Origin: Phlebotomus papatasi
Taxonomy: Eukaryota; Arthropoda; Insecta; Diptera; Psychodidae
DNA: 64,000 nucleotides
Assembly: GCF_024763615.1 (NCBI RefSeq)
Contig: NC_077224.1
Span: 59,468,712 to 59,532,711, forward strand
Direction of reading: 5' to 3'
The number at the start of each line of letters is the position of its first letter. Position 1 is the first letter of the stretch. Under the pieces are notes generated by a model, which searched no databases, was not told where the DNA came from, and saw only the letters and a program-made list of their open reading frames with translations. The translations under genes were made by a program, and so were the position numbers. Below, piece by piece: positions 1-11,923 of this stretch.

Positions 1-330
1 TGTGCAAAGCGATCAGAATTTAGTGTAGATTTTTGAGATAGATCGGAAAGCCGCGACGCGATCGATCTTCACAAAGGTGTTAATATCGTAATTTACATAC
101 AAAGCAATCAGTGATTTGTGGTGATATTTCGTAGAGATGGACAAGCCATGTCGATCTTCGCAAAAAGTGTAAATATTGCAGTCTGTATAGCGATCGACGA
201 TCAGTGTTGTGTAGATATTCATGTAGAGATCGGCAAGCTGCATCGATCTCAACAAAATTGCAAATATCGTAATCAGCAAAGCGATCGGCGTTCCGCTTTT
301 GTGAAGATCGACAGTTCAAATTGATGTTTA
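1..330. repeat. Degenerate tandem array, unit about 93-95 bp
   Basis: Units share the order AAGCC, GATCGATCTTC, AAATATCGTAAT, GCGATC, ATCAGTG, GTAGAGATCGG. The AAGCC/AAGCT marks fall at 48, 143 and 235, giving periods of 95 and 92. About 3.5 copies are visible and the array may continue left of the window. It is richer in CG dinucleotides (GATCG, CGATC) than the surrounding DNA. Short frames in it are not genes. Confidence 0.7.
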
Positions 331-1234
331 CAAAAGATCAATGATCGGCATCGACATTCCCATCAGAAAGTCGACGGCTTGATATTCGTGTGAACCGTAT
401 AAATTAGAACAGTTATCTACCCCTCATCGTCAATGCTTCTGATTGTGATTTAAAGTACAATTTCAAGTGTGTTGAAAGAGCTAAAGGCTAGGATTTCTCT
501 TAAATTCCCATTACATACATGCGTACTGCGTACCTATATATATATTTAACGTTGTCAAATTTAAATAGACAGAAAACTTCAATAAGAAGTTGAAGAAGGA
601 GACTCCCAGAAAGATTTTTCAATGTGCAATAACACCAAAGGAGTGCGCCTCTTCAACTGCATTTTTTTGAGCAATGAGGTAGACGTAAAGTGAAAAAAGA
701 TGGATGTAAAAAAATGAGTAATAATAGAAGGTAAATAAAACGCCTTCGGGTGTCTGTCTAGCCATTCAGACCATTTCAGAGAATTATCATCTCCCGGGAG
801 TTTAAGTCTTGTACCATTGCACATATTGGTGAGGTGTGAGAATTATTGAAAGAGAAAATGAGAGTCAGAATAAGTAATGAAATATCTCACGGCTTCTGGA
901 ATTTAATACAAAAACTCACAAGTTTTTAGTGTGGTTATTTATGTTAATGTTTGCATATGTGTATATACATAAATCACGAGAAATTGCTAGCAAGTGTTGT
1001 AAATAGTTTGCAAGAGAATGTTTTCTGCAACCATCTCTAACACTTTTTGGAATGGAGTGATGTTTTTTCAATAAATGACAAATTGTTTCCTCAAACTGCT
1101 GATTAGTTGTTAATATTGAGTCAATATTCCACACAAATTAATTGTTTTGGAGTACAAAAAGTTCAATGAAGTGTAATTAAGAAATATTTTGCAACAATTT
1201 GCTAAAAATGTGAAAATAAAAATTATGCCGATTA
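331..1234. other. AT-rich spacer, no recognised feature
   Basis: No open frame with protein character, no clear repeat and no RNA gene. Only short A/T runs and a brief TA repeat near 534-548 are visible. Confidence 0.5.
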
Positions 1235-1328
1235 TGCCCAACGCACAATAACTTTTATTTTGTAAACATGTTTTTGAGATTTCAATAAGAGTGAATGAAA
1301 CCCAGATCTAGTCATCTCACTCACTTTT
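1235..1328. repeat. Truncated palindromic MITE, TGCCCAACGC family
   Basis: Begins TGCCCAACGCACAATAAC after TTA and runs through the AAACATG and AGATCTAG core motifs of the two full copies at 1625-1770 and 29886-30031, but lacks their right arm. Confidence 0.6.
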
Positions 1329-1624
1329 GTAGGCAGATTTCGAAAAAGCTGATGTCAAAAGTTTTCCAACGGTGGGTCACACTTTGCCCTCCCTGCCCTG
1401 ACCCCTGATTTTAGTGTTTTGTATCTGAGACCTTTCTGATGATAGGTCGCATCCGTTTCTAGCCTACCCCACTATACACCGACCCGATCCTTACTATACC
1501 GAAATTGAGCGGACTCTATCTCTAATGTTTATTAACCGATTTCAATGAACTTGTTTTTCTATTGTTGGTCTTCTGTACTCAAACTAGTTAAAAATATATT
1601 TACAAAATAAGTAATTGTGCGTTA

Positions 1625-1770
1625 TGCCCAGCGCACAATAGGTTTTGTTTGTAAACATGTTTTCAAAATTCTCTATGAGTGTGAGCGAGATGACTAGATC
1701 TAGATCTCACTCACTCTCATTGAAATGTCGAAAACATGTTTACAAAACAAAAATTATTGTGCTTTGGGCA
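1625..1770. mobile_element. 146-bp palindromic MITE, TGCCCA family
   Basis: The ends TGCCCAGCGCACAATA and TATTGTGCTTTGGGCA are inverted. The arms continue through TTTGTAAACATGTTTTC and converge on AGATCTAGATCT near 1697. Length is identical to the copy at 29886-30031. A TTA precedes the left end; the right flank is GTA. In the other copy both flanks are TTA, the TWA duplication typical of PIF/Harbinger-type elements. Confidence 0.75.
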
Positions 1771-1924
1771 GTAGTTGTAATAAATAAAAAAAATAAATAA
1801 ATAAAGGAAACAGTGTATAATACATTTCAGGATACTTTTATGCATTTCTCTTCCAATTTTCGTCATTTTCAAGCGAAATTTCGTACTTCTCAAACATAAA
1901 GCAGACTTCAAATGGAGGTCTCTA

Positions 1925-2642
1925 GGGGAATGTTGGCATGGTTCGCACAGAGTGAACTCTCAAACAACGCAAATTTTCTCTTTGTTTACAAAAAGCTACA
2001 GTCAACTGTGCTAATCCGGGCGCTTCGCTATCTGGATCGTTTATGACTAATCCACTTAAAATAATATTTTTATTTCCATAATATAGTCACTACAGAAACA
2101 TTATATAACTATTCAATTTTGAAAAAAAGCAAAAATAATATTTTTATCCATTAAATAAGTGAGTGTAATCGACTTATTTCAATCTTGTGCCAGCTGGGTT
2201 CCTCACTAAAAATTTTCTAGCAGTGATATTTTTGCTAATGACAGCTGGTTGATTGAAAACATTTATTGTTTTTTCCTTGTAAAAAAAGTATTTTAAATCT
2301 AAAGGTTTAATTAAAAGTGAATTTGCGAAAAGGCGACCCAATTAGTGCATGCTGACTTATTTCAGTATTATCATTTTTTTTAATAAATTTTTATAATTTT
2401 TTTAATATTAAGTTTCCGAATGAAACAGTGAATAATTCTATGGATTTAGAAGAAGTAAAAAAGAATTTCATCAGTCCGAAAACAAGCGTTTAAGTAGCAC
2501 TCTTTGGAAAACGATCCAATTATTAGATAGATAATTATTAAGCTCATGAGGCAAGATGAGATATGGTAAGTCAGCTCTTTGCAGACAAAGAGAAAATTCA
2601 TGTTTGAAGGTTCATTCTGTGCAAACTATGACTACATTCCCC
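1925..2642. mobile_element. Non-autonomous TIR element, about 60-bp terminal repeats, TA target
   Basis: The left end GGGGAATGTTGGCATGGTT and the inverted right end match over about 60 bp with several mismatches (shared GCACAGA, TGAAC, TCAAAC, AAATTTTCTCTTTGT). TA flanks both ends (1923-1924, 2643-2644). The interior is AT-rich and non-coding. Confidence 0.75.
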
Positions 2643-2995
2643 TATCTCTCATAGTTTCAGATTTAATCGACTTTAAAGTTTTTTAAATACTTTTATAGAT
2701 TTTTCTTTTAATTTCCCTGATTAATAACGATAATAAGTTCCATACATTTTAAGAATTATTAAACGAAATTTGAATTATTTAGTATCGTTCGAATTTGCCA
2801 CAATCCAAATTTAAAATGAAGAAATCACTCCACTATAAGCTGATCTAGACTTATCACTGTTTTTCATTATTTGGGGTTCGACTATAAAATGTTTGCACCT
2901 TATTTTAAGTCTAGCATACTCTTAATCATATTTTCGTTTTATGAAGCACTTCTTATTTTTTAGTAAACTAAAATAAATTAAGCTATTTTAAACAC

Positions 2996-3085
2996 AATGG
3001 GTCAAGTGGTAAAGCACTCGCTCTATGATGCAAGTGTCCCGAGTTCGAATCCCCTTTAGGTCACTAGGAATTTTTCTGGCGTTAA
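2996..3085 (+). repeat. SINE head, tRNA-derived (5' part of a split SINE)
   Basis: GGTCAAGTGGTAAAGCACTC resembles a tRNA D-arm/A box, and GAGTTCGAATCCC at 3041-3053 is a B box. The spacing of about 30 bases is that of RNA polymerase III internal promoters. No cloverleaf closes with paired acceptor ends, so it is not a functional tRNA. The SINE body resumes at 4043 after the inserted TTAA element. Confidence 0.75.
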
Positions 3086-4038
3086 CTCTTTCGCGTCATT
3101 AGGGTCATATATGACCCGGGGAAAAACATTGTTTTTTGACTATTTACATTGATTAAAATCTATCGGTTTGTGCACGACATCGTAATAGAAAGATGTAAGA
3201 TTCTTGGCTAATTTTCTCAAGACTCCAGATATTCAGGAAAAGAAAATATTTGAGATAAAAAATCACGAATTTCGAACGTTGTGAAATGACTTTTCTTTTT
3301 CAAAATTTTTTATATTAATTTATTTTTTTCAGCAAAAAGTTCTTTAGAAACACAAAATAGAATATCCAAAGATTGTATATTGCATATTTTGGTATAATAA
3401 ACTACTCTCAATTTTCCAGAAAAGCGTGTAGAATTTTCCGGGTCATATATGACCCTATGGTCCCCAAGGGTAACAGTGTTTTCGTCCCAAACCTATAGCG
3501 AAATGTAATTGAGACATTGTTTTTCTTTGTGAAATGCAGGTGGGACATCTGGCTCCTGGACATTTCACATTATATCTGATGAATTATAACATATTTTGCA
3601 ATATTTTAGAGTATTCTGCAAGCGTCTCATATTGTGCAATTGTATTGTGTGTGAATAAATATGTGGATAAGTTTATTTTTGCCAAATACCACTCAAAATA
3701 TTGTGACAGTGACTGTTCAATGGATTACCAGGAAGATTCCTTGAACACCAGGAGTACAGTGTTCATCAAGACAAGACAATCCAGTTTGCCATGGTTTTGG
3801 CCAAATTAATAACTTCCAGCAAAAAAAACTCTTAGAAAGCCCGTGATATAGATTTTAAAAATGGTAAATACACTTCCCTTGAGGACAACAGGGTCATATA
3901 TGACCCGGGGTTTTTCCGAGTTTTCACGCAATGGAAATTTTTTTTCCTCTCTGAACTATTATATTTGATCATAAAGCATTAGGAAAAACTCAATTTTACA
4001 TGAATTCATCTGCTGAATAAAAGTGGGACGCGAAAGAG
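3086..4038. mobile_element. 953-bp TTAA element (piggyBac-type, non-autonomous)
   Basis: Perfect 12-bp inverted ends CTCTTTCGCGTC and GACGCGAAAGAG, each flanked by TTAA (3082-3085, 4039-4042), the target duplication of piggyBac transposases. It carries three copies of the 16-bp perfect palindrome GGGTCATATATGACCC at 3102-3117, 3440-3455 and 3891-3906. The 91-codon frame at 3534-3809 has no transposase character. It interrupts a SINE, so it is younger than the SINE. Confidence 0.85.
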
Positions 4039-4042
4039 TTAA

Positions 4043-4220
4043 AGGTGTTCGGATTGCATCCAGTGAGCTTCACTGCACTTGATTTCACGGGCATGTGACT
4101 GACAACCTCATCCCGTACAAGAAAAAATAATAATGAATGTCTAGAAATCCCTTTCCGGGAAGGCCTTGTTCCTTCATGGAATATTGCACCAGCATTATTA
4201 TTATTATTATTATTATTATA
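4043..4220 (+). repeat. SINE body and ATT tail (3' part of the split SINE)
   Basis: The sequence continues the SINE interrupted at 3085: a central body with CCGGGAAGGCC and CCTTCATGGAATATTGC, ending in an (ATT)n microsatellite at 4194-4220. Removing the TTAA element and one TTAA rebuilds an SINE of about 265 bp with a pol III head and simple-repeat tail. Confidence 0.7.
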
Positions 4221-4434
4221 AATATAGAAAATGTAAAGAAAATACATTTGAAAGGACTTTTAAACATTTAAAAAAAAACTATGGAAATTTTGTAATGCAC
4301 ATTACATACTTATTCACTATATTCAGATCTCTATTAAATTTACAGTGATACACCCAACTCTTTATAAAGTGAACTTTACGGGTTATATGCCAAAAAATAA
4401 TTTTAAATTAAATAATAAAATGGAATTTGAATCA

Positions 4435-4575
4435 TAAAATCGGTAGCAGCCAAAATATCGAAATCTAAAATCCTCAAAAGCAAAATTCCGACCGAACGAC
4501 AATGTGCCGAAAGGGTCAACATCCCGAAAGGTGAAATCCTAAAAGGGTTGAAATCATACGGATGATACTGTGTGG
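4435..4575. repeat. Half-arm of the GGGATTTTGG-type element
   Basis: Degenerate units such as AAAATCGG, CCAAAATATCG, AAATCCTC, CATCCCGAAAGG run in the CCCGAAAG orientation, followed by a stretch resembling the interior of the 34.8 kb copy (AAATCATACGGATGATA). No matching inverted arm is seen downstream. Confidence 0.5.
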
Positions 4576-5998
4576 AATATTTTCTCAAAACACAGATAAT
4601 TTTCCTTTGAGGTACAATCGTGATCTTTTTTTTCGAAATCTTAAATCAGAATTTTAGTGGTCAAAATTAAATAGAGCCGCGAAGTTACTTCTATCAGTTT
4701 CTTATTTGTTTTTTTTTTCTGGAAATACAAATGCACTCATCTTTGAAGAAATGTGTATTTGTGTACTTAAGAACCCAAAGTCGTATCTCGTATTAGTTTA
4801 TGAGGACATTTCCTGATAAACGGGGTCTCTAAATAACTCCCTATTTTACCTGAAGAATGACCAAAAAATTCTTCCTACTTTCTCACCATTTGTCCATCTT
4901 CAGATGTTCTACATGGGAAAAAGAGTCCCATGGAGTTTTGTGTCGGTCCTGCGTTTATCTCTCACTCAATAAGAACATATTGGGAATGCTATTAATCGTT
5001 TATACATATAGCATACAATGTTTATATATTTTTGGTTGGGAGAACCCGCATTGAGCCGTTCTTTATTTGTTTAGATTTTTTTCTTAATTTCGCGAACACT
5101 TTTGTGCATTTGTCATGGAAGACATTTCTTGTAAATAAAGCAATATCTTATTCTAATTGACGTTATAAATTTTCGTTCAAACTATATCCTGATTTTTTGT
5201 TCAGTTGACTGTATACATGATATAGATTTTTTTTCGCTTTCTTTGCAACAGATTCATGATGGGAATAAATATGAATATGCGGCAGGATAATAATAAACCA
5301 CTTTTAGCACTCATTCGCTGGCAATTTGGCATTATATCTTACCATCCTCTTTTTTTCACCTTTATGGGCATAAGAGTTCAATTTATTTTGCGTGTCGTAA
5401 TAATGTGTAGCTAAAAGAATATTTCTTTGGGACGAAGACTCGAAAATATACAAAATACCAATAAGTTTTGCTCCTCCTTCTTGGGATTTCTCTTTAAGAA
5501 ATACACTGTATGTTTTTCCTGAGATGAAATTCCTCAGGTGTAACCAATTTCTACAGGGTCATTCCTGTAGGGTTTGGTTGGTGCAAAAAGCCAAGATTGC
5601 ACCGTTGCAAATGGCAAAAGAATATGTGTAATGTAGATAAGTATACATGAGAAAGATTAATGAAATTCAGTAGCATATAAGATTGGGGATTGGTGTTGAA
5701 GACTTCTTTTTTTTTACTCAAAAGTCAATTTCTGTGGCCCAAAATAAATGATTTGCATTTTGAATGAACCTTAAGACATTGTCTTATGGGGTATGCACAA
5801 TTAATTTAGTTTTGGAAGTATGTTTTTAAAATAAATCACTGTTTTAACAAAATTAAAAGAAAAGTAAAGAAATACAATAAATACCGGATAGACGAAGAAA
5901 TTGAAGTACGATAAAAGTAGAGGCAACATAATATTTAATGCCTTTTCGAGTCAAAATTTAATATTTCACTGACGAAATTGAATTTCTTATGGTTCTGC
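4576..5998. other. AT-rich spacer
   Basis: No supported gene or repeat family. Short frames lack family character. A small inverted pair (CTACAGGG / CCTGTAGGG) lies near 5552-5572. Confidence 0.4.
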
Positions 5999-6238
5999 AC
6001 ACCTTTTAGATCAGCAATTTTCATGAAATCAAAATTCACGTCTCTTTCTTTCTTGCGCATTTTGCATTATGACTATCTCTTTCTTTCACACTCTAAATTC
6101 GATTGAGCTGAATTGAATTTGTTGTGATTTTAAAAAGAAGAAGAAGAGTGTGAAAAAGTGAGATAGATATATGCAAAGCGCATTAAAAGGAAGGAGATTC
6201 GAATTCGACTTCATGAAAGTTTCCTGATCTAAAAGGCG
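5999..6238. mobile_element. Palindromic MITE, CCTTTTAGATCAG family
   Basis: The left arm CCTTTTAGATCAG...TTCATGAA and right arm TTCATGAAAGTTTCCTGATC, TAAAAGG are inverted. A purine-rich AAGAAGAAGAAG core separates them. Related partial copies lie at 21830-22040, 53184-53395 and 53888-54000 with 54513-54590. Confidence 0.65.
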
Positions 6239-6239
6239 T

Positions 6240-8384
6240 ACCGGCGTCGTAAAGAATTTTAATCTTTAAGTTTTTTTAAATTAATTTTGTTTGAGTACGT
6301 ATATAGTCTCATCATTTTCACTCTAATAATCTCTATACACTATGGGAATATTTATGTCCATAGGGAGATGTGGGGCAAATTTGAAATGGGGCTTCCTTTA
6401 AAATAGGGCTTTTTCTTCTGTTTTTAAATGGTATTGAGTCTAATCAAATCGTTTGTGGAACTGAATTATCTCATGGTGTTCCATTTGAAAATAGGTTAAA
6501 AAAGCTCTTTTACAACTGCCCCAATTCAAAAGTTCCCCATTTCCGCTATTTGGTATTATTGAAGCAATTTTGACAGGTTTACTTAAACATGTCTTAGGAA
6601 TTAGTTTCAATATTATAAATATTTCTAACACTTTTTATAGTGTATAGTGACCATTATGATCTACCCAAAATTTAGAAACTCGAAACGAATTGTTTTGTAT
6701 AGAATAAATTGTCGAAATTTCTCGAATGTATTTATCTACAGAAATCTCTCATTAATGCGCAGAAAACGTTAATCAAAACCTAAATCCGAATCTATATTGC
6801 TGTGCAAAATTTGGTTAAAAAGATTTCGATTTAAGAAAAAAACAGTTGAAACCTGTCGATTTCATATGGTAACCCAAATTCTGAATTCGAACTTAATTGA
6901 TTTACTATTTACTGAAAAATAAAATAACAATGTGATGAACACCTTCTAGAAACCAAGTGAAATGTACCACGAAATAAATAGCAATTATGCAAATTTAGCA
7001 ATCCAAATTATTTAGTCAGCAACCAAAATTATCCAACGGTAATTATATTTTCACCAAAACGAATTGGTTTTGTTTGCATCATTACAGACTAAATTTAATG
7101 TTTTAACCAAATAAAATTAATGTACGTACCCTATGATTTCTTACTCTATATCATTTTCCTGAATGAAGTGAAAAGTTCTTTATCTACTCTTAATTCAATA
7201 TCTAGACAAGGGATACAAAGGGGTCATGCTCTTTTGTCACTTTTAACACCATAAGTGCAAGAAAACACAAGAAAACATGCCAGAGAAGACGCGACTAAAG
7301 TGAAATAAACAAAGTGAAATGATTTTTGAGGGAGGGTAGTGGGAAATGTAAATAAACGTTAAATTGCCATTCCCGGCTCTTCAATTAAAATTTGTGCGAG
7401 TGTCTGATGATTAATTGCTCTCGCATTATTTGTTAATGGCAATTGTTATTGAGAGTAAATTGCTAAGCTTGTTCCTTCGACATTTTACCCGATGAACGAG
7501 CAAGTCTGGGCGGAATCAATTTAGTGATTTTTATCTATGATGCACTTCTTCATAGTGAGAATAAATATAATTGTCCTCCTGGATACCTACATTACACATG
7601 CTTTTATTTATGATGTTGTGTGTTTTGCAATTTTTAATTATTGCAAGCATTTTGTTGCTCTCTAGTCAATTGTGGAAGAATATGCACAATGAAGCCATGC
7701 GATAGATCATAGATGAAATTGCCACATTAGTTGGTTACCCCAGTGGAAGATGGGTGCTTAAACCATTTATTGAACTGGTGAGACAAGGACTGGCTTGAGA
7801 ATCTACCAAACTGTTATTATTCACCTTTGCAGGTTGTCTGTGGGTAATAATTTTCACATCTTAAGATTAGTATATAGGAGAATTTGCAATATGAACTATA
7901 AAGTTAATCGCTGGCTGGCAATATCATTTAAAGATATTGACACATCTAAACAATAAATTCTCTTACTCGATAACTTTGGATATTTATTTGCATAATGAAA
8001 CAATTTTATAGTGCTTTTTATTTCACATTTTAATTTCACGGTCATAATTAGGGATTTACATAGTTAATTACGCTAATGAACTGATTTTAAACTTTTTTTT
8101 AGACTAGGCTCTTATGCCATTTTCATATGATTTATAGGCAAATATATTGTTGTCATTTTCGGTACTTATAGGCAATTATATTATTAAGCTCTATTGAATG
8201 GATTTCAACCATTTATAGTGAAAATGGTTTATAAATTTAAATTAAGTGTGTGTCACGACTTATACTGGCACTTGCTAGATGTTAGGCAAATTGGCAAATT
8301 CGCAATTTCGAACTGAAACATTTAAAGAATCAATGTAAATGTTACATGCTTCCATTCCTGTCTCTACAGCTTTAATCATAAAAA
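6240..8384. other. Mostly single-copy AT-rich DNA
   Basis: No gene. The part at about 7140-7760 lacks visible repeats and is dense in homeodomain-type TAATTG/TTAATGG cores (around 7370-7450). It is the most plausible regulatory island of this segment, but nothing in the sequence proves function. Confidence 0.35.
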
Positions 8385-9545
8385 CAAAAAAGTTGGTTTT
8401 CGGGATTTTGGCTTTTCGAAATTTTGGCTTTTCGGGAATTTGACCTATTCGGGATTTCCACCCATTCGGGATTTCGGCTTTTTGAGATTTTGCCTTTTCG
8501 AGATTTTGATTTATCTGAATTGTGGCTTTTCAGGATTTTGATTCATTTCAGATTTTGACCGATTCGGGATTTTGCTTTTTCGAGATTTTGGTTTTCGGGA
8601 TTTTAATTTTTCGTGATTTTGCCTTTTCTGGATTTAACCCATTCGAGATTTTGGATTTAGAGTTTTTGGCTTTTTGGGATTTTGGTTTTTCGAAATTTTG
8701 GCTTTTCGAGATATTGACCCATTCTGGATTTCGACGCATTCGGGATTTTTGCTTTCTAGATATTGATCCGTTCGGGATTTTGGTTTTAAAGATTTTGGCT
8801 TTTCGGGATTTTAATTTTTCGTGATTTTGCCTTTTCTGGATTTGACCTATTCGGGATTTTGACCCATTCGCGATTTTGGATTTAGAGTTTTTGGCTTTTT
8901 GGGATTTTGGTTTTTCGAAATTTTGGCTTTTCGAGATATTGACCCATTCTGGATTTCGACGCATTCGGGATTTTTGCTTTCTAGATATTGATCCGTTCGG
9001 GATTTTGGTTTTAAAGATTTTGGCTTTTCGGGATTTTAATTTTTCGTGATTTTGCCTTTTCTGGATTTGACCCATTCAGGATTTCGACCCATTCGGGATT
9101 TTGGATTTAGAGCTTTTGGCTTTTTGGGATTTTGGTTTTTCGAGATTTTGGCTTTTCGGTAATTTGACCTATTCGAAAGTTTGCCTTTTCGAAATTTAGC
9201 TTTTTCGGGATTTTTGTTTTTAGAGATTTTGGCTTTTCTGGATTTTGACCCATTTAGCATTTCGACGCATTTGGGATTTTGGTTTTTAAGATTTTGGATT
9301 TTCTGGATTTTGACTCATTCAGGATTTCGACCCATTCGGGATTTTAGTTTAAGAGTTTTTGGCTTTTCGGAATTTTGATTTTTCGGAATTTTGGATTTTC
9401 GGGATTTCAACCCAATCAGGATTTCGGCTCATTTGGGATTTTGGTTTTCGTGATTTTGCTTCTTCGAGATATTATGTCTTCGGGATTTTGGTTTATCGGA
9501 ATTATGACGTTCGGTATTTTGATCGGCATCAATGAAAATACTTAT
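8385..9545. repeat. Long array of GGGATTTTGG-CTTTTC units (minisatellite)
   Basis: About 1.15 kb of tandem 15-30-bp units built on TTCGGGATTTTGGCTTTT with variants ending GACCCATTC. A higher-order period of exactly 225 bp is visible: TTGGATTTAG occurs at 8651, 8876 and 9101, the first two blocks being nearly identical. The frames at 8522-8824 (+) and 8548-9075 (-) are by-products of the repeat. The same unit forms the termini of hAT-like elements at 34815-35109 and 51708-52022. Confidence 0.85.
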
Positions 9546-10333
9546 TCCTCTCGTTCAGTAACAACCTTTCCGATTCGAGAACTTTCTCGTTGAGGTTTTT
9601 CCTTTACCGATTCGAAGGTATATCAGAGAGAACTTACCTAAAAACCCTTCGGAAGTTCGAATATTTAAACCGACGAGTTACACAAAAGTGAGTAAATTCA
9701 TGAATAGGACATTTATCTAAATAAAATTGCAATTAAAACATTCTGCCATCCTGAAATTCTACAAAACTACACAAAAATTAACTTTTTACAGCAAAAGTTT
9801 GCACACTGTTGTTGACGATTGAAGTGTCAAGAATATCGAAATTCGGAATGGCAGAACAATCAGCGCTAAAGCGGCGGGTATATCAACTTGCACTTTAGGC
9901 TTCCGGTAGATTTTCGAATAGGTTTGGCTTGGCTTTGGAGTGGCTTTGTTTCTTCGAAAGGTTATTATTGAATGAACCCATTAAGATACTTATATTAGAA
10001 AGCGAAATGAAAGATCCTCAAATTTTAATTTCATTTTGGGATCCCTAAAACTAAATTCCGTGACCTCGAATCTGATTTTTTCGCATATTTTTAAAGAAAA
10101 TTGGGTTTTAACATAAAGCAGTTTAAGTCTGCAAATCATTTATTATGTAATAGCCCCATTTCCCTCTATCTGGAAATCCCGAAATCCAAAAACTCTTAGA
10201 ATTACGGTATTTTGGATCAAGGGGTCCAAAAGCTTATTTTACTCAATACTTTAAACTCGGGATTAATCGTGTTCCTAAAAGAAGTTAAAATTCTCAGGTT
10301 TTGGGATCCCGAGATCCAATATTGGTAGAAGAA
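9546..10333. other. Spacer, no supported feature
   Basis: AT-rich DNA with a few phrases (CCCGAAATCC near 10170, GGGATCCCGAGATCC near 10300) recalling the neighbouring array. No gene. Confidence 0.4.
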
Positions 10334-10373
10334 GATATTGTTATAAGAAGATATTGGACAGCATAAGTACACA

Positions 10374-10627
10374 CACTTAGAAAAAAAAGCGGGTGCGATT
10401 AACTTTCTTTCTTCATAACTTTAACACTTTTTAGGTTTAAAACTATATCAACATTTTTTAATGTTAATTTTACACCTTTTGAGGGTAAAATCAACATGAA
10501 AAAAGGGTAACTTTAACCCCCAATACACCTAAAAAGGGTAATATTTACACCGATTTCGGATCAATACTGCAGGGTAAAATTAACATTTCCGGAATGTTAT
10601 TTTAACTTTTTCGGATTTCTCTCAGTG
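10374..10627. mobile_element. CACTGAG MITE, copy 1, 254 bp
   Basis: Ends CACTTAGAAAAAAAAGCGGG and GGATTTCTCTCAGTG, flanked by CA (10372-10373, 10628-10629). The interior has GTGCGATTAAC, GGTGTAAA-type and CCGGAATGTTA motifs shared with copies at 12356-12617, 51143-51399 and 59541-59802. A paralogous segment at about 11924-12102 lacks the element. Confidence 0.85.
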
Positions 10628-11923
10628 CACATAATAATGTTTTAATTCCTAACGAAATTATTGATGCTAATTAATTAATTTATTTATCTATTACAGTCAA
10701 CTGATACTGTTCTTTGTAGCTGAACTACAAATATTTATTCTTATTTTCTATTGCCTGTCCTAACTCTAAACTGATAGGAAAAACAAGAAAATAACCAAGA
10801 AACTTGTAAGAATGATCCAGCTCATGTTGGATCAAAGTCGATGTCTGTGTTGCCCTTCTATGATTAGCTCCAAAGTGTTTTAACTTCTCAGTCAACTGGC
10901 AATCACGGCATCTCTCATTTTCTAAAAAAGAAGGAAAGATGCACTGGAGATACTCCTCCAAAGCGCCATATGCGGAGCTACAAAGGAATAGCACTATGTA
11001 TATACTTGGGCATATATAGCTTGGCTATGTTTAGCGTGTGGGGTGGTTTCTTGCTCCAGGGTGTTTTAGCGCCGAGCCAATTCATCGTCCACACTTGACC
11101 TGTGATTCCATTCTCTGCAGCATTAATTTGATATATACATATACGTACATGAATACATCAACACATTAGTGGCGCTTGAAGATATGACCTACAGTATCCC
11201 ATTATTAGCTATATAATGTTGACAAATATACACATAATCTTGCATAATGTATCGCGAAGTGAGTTGAGATAATTTATGCAAAATAGGAATCTTTATTGGG
11301 TTCTCCTTTTATTTTCATTGGTATAATGCATCTTCCTCTTATTTCTACATCATGAGAGTTTATACGGTGTGATTTTTCTTTTGTATAATCTTCACCATCC
11401 AGAAGCGTGAATTGTGCGAAATTCTTCACTGAGAGTGAAACACGTGTTAATTTGCCGAGATTCCGTGTGAATAGCATCTCTTAATGTTACCTGTTTTTTA
11501 TGTTGTATTCAATTTATAAGTATGCAAATTATTCAGTTGACAGACAAGCAAATAATTTCATTCTTATCTGCAAATAATATGCCTAATCTGCATTAACAAC
11601 TAACTGCTACAACTGATGATTTCAACAATAATAAAAATTTCACTTAAAGTGTTATTCACACGCCTATAAATATTCAATATACTATAGTTGATATTGGTTC
11701 CTTCGCGTCTTTTGATTTATCGAGTCTCTTGAGAGTTTGAAATATTTTTAAACTTTAGAGAATTTGAGAATGCTTTAAGTGTAAAATATTTTGTGGGATT
11801 AGATGTTTAATACAATTAGATATTGGGATTTGGGAACATGAAAATGATTCAAATCTAATTTAAGAGATAAATATTCTGCAAAAATAGTTAAAATAATTTT
11901 GACCGAAGAAATAGAATGAATGA

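Noticed and set aside
2996..3070. A genuine tRNA gene
   Set aside because: A and B boxes are present, but no paired acceptor stem closes and the sequence continues into a SINE body with an ATT tail.
3534..3809. 91-codon frame inside the TTAA element
   Set aside because: No piggyBac transposase motifs, far too short, and the element is otherwise non-coding.
8548..9075. 175-codon minus-strand frame, lysine/serine-rich (PKSQKAKNSKSKI)
   Set aside because: It is a translation of the tandem GGGATTTTGG units; the opposite strand is open too and the protein has no family character.
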